Assembly (NCBI RefSeq): GCF_009827495.1
Contig: NZ_WTZA01000001.1
Location: 620,001-684,000, forward strand
Direction of reading: 5' to 3'
Source of the DNA: Tsuneonella aeria
GTDB taxonomy: Bacteria; Pseudomonadota; Alphaproteobacteria; Sphingomonadales; Sphingomonadaceae
DNA: 64,000 nt
Below the pieces are notes generated by a model, which saw nothing but the letters and a program-made list of their open reading frames with translations, did not search any database and had not been told where the DNA came from. Every line of letters starts with the position of its first letter. Position 1 is the stretch's first letter. Both the position numbers and the translations under genes were made by a program. Shown piece by piece: positions 57,315 through 64,000 of this stretch.

Positions 57315-58049
57315 ATGACGGATATTGCCGCCTCACCCCAGCTATGTCATCGCGTGGGCGTGACAAGCCCCTCCCGCGCGATTTCCGCCCGCAACCTGAC
57401 CCTGACCCTCGGCACCCCGGCCGCACCGGTGCACATCCTCAAAGGCATCGACCTCGATGTCGGCGTGGGCGAGGTGGTCGCGCTGCTCGGCCCGTCGGGT
57501 TCGGGCAAGTCGAGTCTGATGGCGGTGCTGACCGGGCTGGAACGCGCCAGTTCGGGTTCGCTGGAGATCGCCGGTGCGGATTTCGCCGCGCTCGATGAAG
57601 ACGGGCTGGCACAGGCACGCCGGGGCCGGATCGGTATCGTCCTCCAGGCCTTCCACCTCCTGCCCACGATGACCGCGGTGGAAAACGTCGCCACCCCGAT
57701 GGAGCTTGCGGGGATGGAGCGCGCGCGCGACCGCGCCCGGGCCGAACTGGAGGCGGTTGGCCTCGGCCACCGGCTCGACCATTATCCCGCGCAGCTTTCC
57801 GGCGGGGAGCAGCAGCGCGTCGCCATCGCGCGCGCCACGGCGCCCCGCCCCGCGCTGATCTTCGCCGACGAGCCGACCGGCAACCTCGACGCCGCCACCG
57901 GCGCCGCGATCATCGACATGCTGTTCGACCGGCGCGCGGAAACCGGCGCCACGCTGCTGATCATCACGCACGATGCCGAGCTTGCAGCGCGCTGCACCCG
58001 GGTGATTACCGTCGCCGACGGGCGCATCGCGAGCGACGTGACCGCGTGA
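57315..58049 (+). CDS. YbbA-type ABC transporter ATP-binding protein
   Basis: ATPase of a MacB/LolD-like exporter. The 244-residue product has Walker A GPSGSGKSS, the Q-loop, signature LSGGEQQRVAIARA, Walker B ALIFADEPTGNLD and the switch His ITHD. Start uncertain: ATG 57315, or GTG 57360 (MTSPSRAISARNLTL), which better matches typical YbbA N-termini. It is followed after 10 bases by the permease and is divergent from the GDSL esterase, as in E. coli tesA-ybbAP. Confidence 0.93.
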   Translation: MTDIAASPQLCHRVGVTSPSRAISARNLTLTLGTPAAPVHILKGIDLDVGVGEVVALLGPSGSGKSSLMAVLTGLERASSGSLEIAGADFAALDEDGLAQARRGRIGIVLQAFHLLPTMTAVENVATPMELAGMERARDRARAELEAVGLGHRLDHYPAQLSGGEQQRVAIARATAPRPALIFADEPTGNLDAATGAAIIDMLFDRRAETGATLLIITHDAELAARCTRVITVADGRIASDVTA

Positions 58050-58059
58050 GGTGCGGCCG

Positions 58060-60570
58060 ATGAGCTGGTCCACCGCCTGGGCCATCGCCCGGCGCGATCT
58101 CAACGCGCGGTTCCGCGGGCTTCGGCTGCTGCTCGTCTGCCTGTTCCTGGGCACCGGCGCGCTTGCCGCCATCGGGACGCTGACCAGCACGATCGAGCGG
58201 GAGCTTTCGGATCGGGGGCGGGAGTTCCTCGGCGCGGACCTGCAGGTGGAGCTGTGGCAGCGTGGTCCCAATCCGGCGGAGCTGGCGGCGCTCGACGCGC
58301 TCGGCACTGTCTCCCTCGGCACGCGCATGCAGGCGATGGCGACCACCGACACCGCCGCGGCGCCCATCGAGCTCAAGGCCGTGGACGATCGCTGGCCGCT
58401 CTATGGCAAGGCGACGCTCGCCGGCGGAAAGGTCGTCGGCGCCCCGCCGCAGGGCCAGGCGTGGCTGGCGCAAGGCGCTGCCGATCGCCTTGACGTTGGC
58501 CCCGGAGACAGTTTCTCGGTCGGCACCGCGCGGCTGACGGTGGGCGGCATTATCGACAACGAGCCCGACCGCCTGGGCGAAGGATTCCAGCTGGGTCCGA
58601 CGGTCATCGTGCGGTCCGAAGTCCCCGCCGCAGCCGGGCTGACCGCGCCCGGCGCGATGTATCAGTCCAAGACCAACGTCGCCTTCGACGGCCCGGGGGA
58701 CCCGGCGGCGGCGGAAACGGCGCTCAAGGCTGCATTTCCCAACGCCGGGTTCGAGATCAACACGCGCGAGCGGGGCGCGCCGGGGGCGGACCGGTTTGTC
58801 GGGCGCATGGGCGAATTCCTCACGCTTGTCGGCCTGGCGGCGCTGGTCATCGCGGGCATAGGGATCGGCGGGGGGGTTTCGTCCTATCTCGACGCGCGCC
58901 GGCAGAGCATCGCGACGCTGAAGGTTCTGGGCGCGACGAGCCACGACATCGCGCGCATATATATGCTGGAGATCGGCGCGGCGGCGCTTGCGGGAAGCCT
59001 TGCGGGCATCGCCGCCGGCGTCGCGCTGACGCCGCTTCTGGCACGCGCGCTCGAAGGGCTTCTTCCGGTGGGAAGCGGGATCGTGTTCGCGCCGTTCTCG
59101 CTGCTGACGGCGCTTGCCTACGGCCTGCTGGTCGCCCTGGTGTTCGCCGCGCCGCCCCTGATGCGTGCGCGGCGTTTTCCGGCCATGGCGCTGATGCGGG
59201 AACGCGTGTCGCCGCTGGCGGGCGACCGCGCTGCGCTCGTGCCCGTCATCATCGGGCTTGCCGCGATCGTGGCGCTGGCGCTGGCGACGGCGCGGCAGCC
59301 CCTCCTCACCGCCGGGTTCCTCGCCGGTGCGGGCGCGACCCTGGCGCTTCTGGCCGGGATCGGGTGGGCAATCCGCCGGGGCGCGGCGCGCATGCCCCGG
59401 CCGCGTGACCCGCTGCTGCGCGCGGCGCTCGCCAATCTCCACCGCCCCGGCGCCGCCACCGGCACGCTGGTGACGGCGCTCGGCTTCGGGCTCTCGGCGT
59501 TCGTGCTGCTCGCCGCGGTGCAGACCAGCATCGACGGCACGATCGCCCGCAGGGTCCCCGCGCAGGCGCCCGATTACTTTGTCCTCGACTTGCCGAAGGA
59601 CCGCGTTGCCGAGTTCGGCGCCCTGGTGGAAACGGCCGCGCCGGGCGCGAACGTGCGCACGGTGCCTGCCCTGCGCGGCGCGATCCTCGCTTACGGCCCG
59701 CGCGGCGCGATGACCCGCGTCGCCGATCTGGGGGACGACCTGCCGGAAGGCGCCTGGGCGCTGCGGGGGGAACGCGGGCTGACCTATGCCGACAGCGTGC
59801 CGCCCGGCAACACCGTGGTGGACGGCGCATGGTGGCCGGCCCATTACACCGGCGAACCGCTGGTGTCGGTGGACGAGGACCTGGCGAACGCCATCGGCCT
59901 GTCGGTCGGCGACTACCTGACGATCGGCGTGCTCGGGGTGGAGCGGCAGGCGCGCATCGCGTCGCTGCGGCGGATCGACTGGCAGACGATGGGCTTCAAC
60001 TACGTACTGGTGTTCAGCCCCAACACGCTGCGCGATGCGCCGCACAACCTGGCCGCGACGGTCGATCTCGGCGAAAGCGCCGCCAGGGGATCCCTGCTTC
60101 GCGCGCTGGTCAGCACGTTCCCTTCCGCCAGCGTGATCGAGATCGGGCCCGTGCTGGTCCAGGCACGGCAGCTGCTGGGCCAGGTCGGCCTGGCGACGCT
60201 GGCCGCGGCATCGGTCGCCGTGCTCGCAGGCCTTGCCGTGCTTCTCGGCGCGATCGCGGCGGCGCGGGCGCAGCGGACGTACGATACGGTCATCCTGCGC
60301 GTGCTGGGCGCGAGCCGGCGGCAGGTTCTCCTCCTGGCGCTCGCCGAATACGCGGCGCTGGCGGCGATGCTCGCCGTGGTGGCGCTGGGCATCGGGCTCG
60401 TCGCGGCCTGGGCGGTCGTGACGCAGATGTTCGAATTCGACTGGCTGCCGTCCTGGCCCGCCGTCCTCGGCGTGCTCGGCGCGGGCCTCGCGCTCGTCGT
60501 GGTGTTCGCGGTGGCGGGCGCCCTGCCCCTGCTGCGCGCCAAGCCGGCGCAGGCCCTGCGCGCGCTCTAG
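58060..60570 (+). CDS. YbbP-type FtsX-like ABC permease
   Basis: An 836-residue permease with an N-terminal membrane helix (LLLVCLFLGTGALAAIGTL), a large periplasmic domain, three helices carrying the first FtsX core (GLAALVIAGIGIGGGVSSYLDARRQSIATLKVLGA), two more helices, a second periplasmic domain, and a second FtsX core (LAAASVAVLAGLAVLLGAIAAARAQRTYDTVILRVLGASRRQV). The duplicated-core layout is that of YbbP. GAGGTG lies 6 bases before ATG 58060. The pair is thought to move lipophilic or membrane substrates; the substrate is unknown. Confidence 0.92.
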   Translation: MSWSTAWAIARRDLNARFRGLRLLLVCLFLGTGALAAIGTLTSTIERELSDRGREFLGADLQVELWQRGPNPAELAALDALGTVSLGTRMQAMATTDTAAAPIELKAVDDRWPLYGKATLAGGKVVGAPPQGQAWLAQGAADRLDVGPGDSFSVGTARLTVGGIIDNEPDRLGEGFQLGPTVIVRSEVPAAAGLTAPGAMYQSKTNVAFDGPGDPAAAETALKAAFPNAGFEINTRERGAPGADRFVGRMGEFLTLVGLAALVIAGIGIGGGVSSYLDARRQSIATLKVLGATSHDIARIYMLEIGAAALAGSLAGIAAGVALTPLLARALEGLLPVGSGIVFAPFSLLTALAYGLLVALVFAAPPLMRARRFPAMALMRERVSPLAGDRAALVPVIIGLAAIVALALATARQPLLTAGFLAGAGATLALLAGIGWAIRRGAARMPRPRDPLLRAALANLHRPGAATGTLVTALGFGLSAFVLLAAVQTSIDGTIARRVPAQAPDYFVLDLPKDRVAEFGALVETAAPGANVRTVPALRGAILAYGPRGAMTRVADLGDDLPEGAWALRGERGLTYADSVPPGNTVVDGAWWPAHYTGEPLVSVDEDLANAIGLSVGDYLTIGVLGVERQARIASLRRIDWQTMGFNYVLVFSPNTLRDAPHNLAATVDLGESAARGSLLRALVSTFPSASVIEIGPVLVQARQLLGQVGLATLAAASVAVLAGLAVLLGAIAAARAQRTYDTVILRVLGASRRQVLLLALAEYAALAAMLAVVALGIGLVAAWAVVTQMFEFDWLPSWPAVLGVLGAGLALVVVFAVAGALPLLRAKPAQALRAL

Positions 60571-60574
60571 CCCG

Positions 60575-60631
60575 TCAGGCGAAGACCTCGGCCACGTCGC
60601 GCGTGCCGAGGGGCGGAGCCCAGCGATTCTC
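60575..60631 (-). pseudogene. remnant of a second DUF805-type gene
   Basis: Eighteen codons (ENRWAPPLGTRDVAEVFA-stop) resemble the C-terminal end of a DUF805 protein and parallel the end of the gene at 60690 (NRYGPDPKGVGDAETFA). Upstream in frame the sequence lacks helices and soon meets a stop, so the rest of the copy is gone. Confidence 0.4.
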
Positions 60632-60651
60632 CTTGCTGGCGGCTGCGAAGG

Positions 60652-60680
60652 CCCGCCCGGCTGGCAGGCGGGCCCCGGTC
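60652..60680 (-). terminator. hairpin after the DUF805 gene
   Basis: GGCCCGCC and GGGCGGGCC flank an 8-base loop about 15 bases beyond the DUF805 stop on the minus strand; only CCTTCG follows, so it is a weak terminator call. Confidence 0.4.
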
Positions 60681-60689
60681 CGTCAGTCG

Positions 60690-61148
60690 TCAGGCAAAAG
60701 TCTCGGCGTCGCCCACACCCTTGGGATCGGGCCCGTAGCGGTTCGGCCCCGGCGTGCCGGGCAGCGCCATCAGGACGAGGAACGCGATCGAGACGAGGAA
60801 CCCGACGTAGGGGATCATGCCGCCCACGATCGCGCCGAGATACCACCACCCGCTCATGTCGCGATCGTGCAGGCGGCGCACCGTGACGGCGATGCTGGGG
60901 ATGAGGATGGCGAGCCCGTAGACCACGATCAGCAGGCCCATACCGCCGAACAGCGCCATGAGGCCGGCGGCCGGATCGCCGCTCGCGTCCGCCTCCAGCA
61001 CGCCGGCGGCGCCCCCGGCGCCCAGCGCGAAGACGATCAGCACGGTCATCACGATCGCATTGAGCAGCGTGAACATCCAGTATTCCATCCGGCGCGAACG
61101 GCCGCTAAATTCGGCGTAGCGCTTGAATGGCAAGATCATCCAGTTCAT
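60690..61148 (-). CDS. DUF805 membrane protein
   Basis: A 152-residue inner-membrane protein with about four helices. It shows the family start WMILPFKRYAEFSGRSRRMEYW, the middle helix pair, the conserved VRRLHDRDMSGWWYL motif and the GTPGPNRYGPDP end. Function unknown. ATG 61148 is chosen because it places the FSGRSRR motif at its usual position. Confidence 0.85.
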   Translation of the reverse strand: MNWMILPFKRYAEFSGRSRRMEYWMFTLLNAIVMTVLIVFALGAGGAAGVLEADASGDPAAGLMALFGGMGLLIVVYGLAILIPSIAVTVRRLHDRDMSGWWYLGAIVGGMIPYVGFLVSIAFLVLMALPGTPGPNRYGPDPKGVGDAETFA

Positions 61149-61212
61149 CGAAATTCCCCCTGTTCGGTCAATCACATGCGGCGAGAGCAACACAACGGGG
61201 CCGCCCGCGCAA

Positions 61213-61240
61213 CGAAAAAGGGCCCCGCGAACGAGGCCCT
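61213..61240 (-). terminator. intrinsic terminator after the TonB receptor
   Basis: On the minus strand GGGCCTCG, a TTCG tetraloop and CGGGGCCC (one G-U pair), followed by TTTTTCG, 29 bases past the receptor stop. Confidence 0.75.
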
Positions 61241-61268
61241 TCCTTCATTCCCCTGAACGCCGGAGCGA

Positions 61269-63971
61269 TCAGAACTTGAACCGCGCCGAAACGCCGTAGG
61301 TGCGCGGCTGGTTCGTGTAGCCCGAGATCGAGCCGGCCTGCGCGACCGAATCGAAGATCGCGGTGATGTTGCGATCGTCGAGCAGGTTGCGGCCCCACAC
61401 GCTCAGTTCGAGGCCCATGTCCATCACGTAGGTCAGCGACGCGTTGAGATCGTTGACTTCCCTGCGGAACTGGCGGCCGACGGCAATCGCCGGCGCGAAG
61501 CTGACGATGTTGCCGGCGGCATCGCGCTGGATGAAACCGGGCAGCCCCTGCGACACCGGGACCGGCGACGCGTAGCTGAAGTCCGTGCGCGCGATCAGGT
61601 GGTCGCCGTCGCCGATTTCCTGGTCCCATTGCGCGCCGACCACGGCCGACAGCTTCGCGATCGTCGGATCGGACGCGCCCGAAAGGTCGCCGAACGGCGA
61701 GTTGACGAAGCTGTCGTACTTGGGATCGAGGTAGGTCATCGCCAGGCTCAGGGTGAGCTGGTCCACCGGCCGGACATAGCCGTCGAACTCCACACCGAAC
61801 GTCGATTGCTTGTCGGCGTTCGCGAAGATGAAGCCGGTGCCGGTAAAGGTGTTGGTCTGGAAGTTCTTGATCGACTGCTGGAAGAACGTGAGGTTCGCCG
61901 CGGCGAGGCCCCAGTTGCCCTTGATGCCGAGTTCGTAAACGGTCGAGTCCTCGGGTTCGGCGAAGCGCGATCCCGATGCCAGGTTAGTGACCGCCAGGCC
62001 CGCTGCCCGCAGCGCCAGCGCGTCCGCCGCGGTCGGGCGGCTGTCACGCGACAGGTTGAAGCTCGCGCCCTTGTAACCGGTCGAATACGACGCGTAGACG
62101 TTCAACGTCGGGCTGATCTCGTAGGCGAGCCGGGCCGTGTAGCTGAGATCGCTGTCGCGCGTGGAGCAGTCTTCCACCGCGTTCGGGCAGTTCTGGAACG
62201 GCGGCAGGAACTGCAGCGGACGAAGGCCCAGGATGGGCGCGGTCTGGGCCGCGGCACCCGCCTGGATCTGCGCGAACGCCGCAGGCTGCGCCCCGGCGAA
62301 GCCGGCGATCTGCGCGGGCGAGGCGAGCGCGCCGCCCTGAAGGCCGATCAGGCGCCCGACGGTCTGGGCGATGCCGAAGTTCGTCGCCGTCGTGCGGATC
62401 GCATTGAGATCCAGCGCGGAGAAGACATCGGTGCTTTCGGAATTGGTGACCACGTCCTTGGCATCGTGCGTGTAGTTGGCGCCCAGCGTCAGGACCAGGC
62501 CCGGGGTCACTTCGAAATCGACATTGCCGAAGATCGAGTACGCCTCGTTCTTCTGGGTCATGCGATTGAAGAAGCCCTGGCCGGGCTGGAAGAACTGGTT
62601 GATCAGGTTCCGCCCGGTGAGCGCGCTGAACTGTGCTTCCAGCGCATCGACGGCCGCATCGTTCGGCGGGTTCGTGATGACGCCCGGCCCGCCGATAAGG
62701 ATGTTCGCATACTCGCGGAAATCCTCGCCATAGATGATCTGGTCGGCGGTGCGGACTTTTTCATTGAAGTAATATCCGCCGAGCAGGAAGTTCAGCGGCC
62801 CATCGAAGTCGCTGGCGAGGCGCAGCTCCTGCGTGAAGGTCTTGAGCTTGGCCTGCCCCACGTTCGCGCCGGTGGCGAGACGCGCGCTGGTGAAGTCGAC
62901 GTCCTGGTCCGCGTCGAGCTTGGTCTGGCGATAGGCGGTGATCGAGGTCAGCGTCAGCGCGCCCAGTTCGTAATCGGCCTGGCCCGAAACGCCCCAGTTG
63001 CGCACCTTGCTGTCAGGCACGACGTCGGAATAGATCACGTCGTCGAACGGGGTGCGGAAATCGTTCACCATGCCGCCGACCGCGGCCACCGCACCGGTGG
63101 CCGCCGAAGGCCGCAGGTTCACGACGCCGCAGCACTTCTCGTCGATCGAATCGTAGTCGCCGATCAGGCGGAAACGGAACACGTCCGACGGTTCGAACAA
63201 CATCTGGCCGCGCACGAAATAGCGGTTGCGATCGTTCACGTCGTCGCCGTTGAAGGCGTTGGTCAGGTATCCGTCGCGGCGGTTGTAACCGGCCGCGATG
63301 CTGGCCGCGATCGTATCGGTGATGGGGCCGGTGAGGTAGCCCTTAACCACCATCGCGTCATAGTTGCCGTACGTGGCCTCCACGCTGCCGCCGAAATCGA
63401 AGCTGGGCGAACGCGTGACGATCGAGATCACGCCCGCGCTGGCGTTCTTGCCGAACAGGGTGGACTGCGGCCCGCGCAGCACCTCCACGCGCTGGATATC
63501 GGGAAGATCGCTGATCTGCGCGACCGCGCGGCTGCGATAGACGCCGTCGACGAACATCGCGACCGACGGTTCGAGGCCCAGGTTGTTGCCGTCCGTGCCG
63601 AAGCCGCGGATGGAGTAGCGGGTTGCGAACTGGCTCTGGTTCTGGCTGACCTTGAGCGAGGGAACGACCGAGGCGAGGTCCGTCACGTCGCGGATCTGCG
63701 CCCGCTCGATCGTCTCGGCGGTGGTCACGCTGACGGCGACCGGCACTTCCTGCAGCGTCTGTTCGCGCTTAGTCGCGGTGACGATGATCTGGTTGCCCAG
63801 CCCGGAATCCTGCGAATCCGGCGTGTTGTCGCCATCGGTGTCGACCTGGGCCTGCGCGTCGGTGACCGGGGTGCTCTGGGCCTGCGCCGCGGTGGGCAGC
63901 GCAATCGCGGCGACGCCGGCGAGAAGGGTAAATCGCGCGTGTCCGGCCATGCCGATAACGGTCTTCATCAT
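61269..63971 (-). CDS. TonB-dependent outer-membrane receptor
   Basis: A 900-residue outer-membrane receptor. Signal peptide cleaved near AAQAQ (residue 32); an Asp/Gln-rich linker; the TonB box region QIIVTATKREQTLQEVPVAVSV at about residues 63-84; the plug domain with the SIRGFGTDG and LRGPQSTLFGKNASAGVISIVTRSP motifs; then a 22-strand barrel of about 700 residues ending in an aromatic Phe (GVSARFKF), the BAM signal. Sphingomonads hold many such receptors for siderophores, vitamin B12, oligosaccharides or terpenoids; the ligand is not predictable here. GAGGA lies 12 bases before ATG 63971. Its neighbours give no transport context inside the window. Confidence 0.95.
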   Translation of the reverse strand: MMKTVIGMAGHARFTLLAGVAAIALPTAAQAQSTPVTDAQAQVDTDGDNTPDSQDSGLGNQIIVTATKREQTLQEVPVAVSVTTAETIERAQIRDVTDLASVVPSLKVSQNQSQFATRYSIRGFGTDGNNLGLEPSVAMFVDGVYRSRAVAQISDLPDIQRVEVLRGPQSTLFGKNASAGVISIVTRSPSFDFGGSVEATYGNYDAMVVKGYLTGPITDTIAASIAAGYNRRDGYLTNAFNGDDVNDRNRYFVRGQMLFEPSDVFRFRLIGDYDSIDEKCCGVVNLRPSAATGAVAAVGGMVNDFRTPFDDVIYSDVVPDSKVRNWGVSGQADYELGALTLTSITAYRQTKLDADQDVDFTSARLATGANVGQAKLKTFTQELRLASDFDGPLNFLLGGYYFNEKVRTADQIIYGEDFREYANILIGGPGVITNPPNDAAVDALEAQFSALTGRNLINQFFQPGQGFFNRMTQKNEAYSIFGNVDFEVTPGLVLTLGANYTHDAKDVVTNSESTDVFSALDLNAIRTTATNFGIAQTVGRLIGLQGGALASPAQIAGFAGAQPAAFAQIQAGAAAQTAPILGLRPLQFLPPFQNCPNAVEDCSTRDSDLSYTARLAYEISPTLNVYASYSTGYKGASFNLSRDSRPTAADALALRAAGLAVTNLASGSRFAEPEDSTVYELGIKGNWGLAAANLTFFQQSIKNFQTNTFTGTGFIFANADKQSTFGVEFDGYVRPVDQLTLSLAMTYLDPKYDSFVNSPFGDLSGASDPTIAKLSAVVGAQWDQEIGDGDHLIARTDFSYASPVPVSQGLPGFIQRDAAGNIVSFAPAIAVGRQFRREVNDLNASLTYVMDMGLELSVWGRNLLDDRNITAIFDSVAQAGSISGYTNQPRTYGVSARFKF

Positions 63972-64000
63972 GGGGTATCAGATCCTCACCAAGAGGGCGC

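Noticed and set aside
58006..60849. A 947-codon minus-strand frame opposite the FtsX-like permease
   Set aside because: Extremely Arg/Gly/His-rich with no domain; shadow of the permease gene.

Overview
The window is high-GC (roughly two thirds G+C by eye) and densely coded. Gene content and order point to an alphaproteobacterium of the Sphingomonadales, most likely an Erythrobacteraceae-type marine or freshwater strain. The pointers are the one-strand str/S10/spc/alpha ribosomal block ending in rpsM-rpsK-rpoA-rplQ, the mdh-sucD-odhA-odhB-lpdA cluster, a Sphingomonas-type TonB receptor, the PepSY/TRIC-channel neighbourhood and several short sphingomonad-type proteins. This placement is an inference from protein style and synteny, not from a marker search. 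I see no rRNA, tRNA, CRISPR array, insertion sequence, integrase or prophage gene.

Layout. 0.2-8.2 kb (+): exported M13 metallopeptidase, a YqcI/YcgG (GntA-type heme) protein coupled to a DUF1989 protein, ThpR, a lipoprotein M3 peptidase, a SleB-type wall hydrolase and a small unknown. 8.4-16.7 kb (+): TCA operon mdh-[unknown]-sucD-odhA-odhB-[lipoprotein]-lpdA, with two extra small genes wedged in and no sucC. 16.7-18.9 kb (+): a membrane gene with an apparent frameshift, a PepSY gene with an in-frame TGA at an expected Trp, and a TRIC/UPF0126 channel. 18.9-22.7 kb (-): two related exported Gly/Tyr/Asn-rich small proteins and a prolyl oligopeptidase.

22.8-43.6 kb (-): the translation block rpsL-rpsG-fusA-tuf / rpsJ-rplC-rplD-rplW-rplB-rpsS-rplV-rpsC-rplP-rpmC-rpsQ-rplN-rplX-rplE-rpsN-rpsH-rplF-rplR-rpsE-rpmD-rplO-secY-adk-[SRPBCC] / rpsM-rpsK-rpoA-rplQ. 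Three candidate promoters (before rpsL, rpsJ and rpsM) share a 17-bp spacer and a GC-rich discriminator. S5 and L3 carry long low-complexity tails.

43.7-64 kb: three tiny hydrophilic proteins (+), an unknown 726-residue probable alpha/alpha-barrel protein with a DUF6766 membrane protein (-), metZ-apaG-lysR (-), a small membrane protein (-), a PMT-family mannosyltransferase (+) converging on a GT2-GtrA fusion (-), leuB-recO-katE (-), a GDSL esterase divergent from a YbbA/YbbP-type ABC exporter, a DUF805 protein with a remnant of a second copy, and a TonB-dependent receptor (-).

Most regions are ordinary housekeeping. The points most worth a second look are two genes (katE and a small exported protein) whose Shine-Dalgarno lies inside a perfect 11-bp inverted repeat, the candidate attenuator in the rpsJ leader, the GntA-like/DUF1989 pair, and the clustered reading-frame lesions at 17-18 kb.
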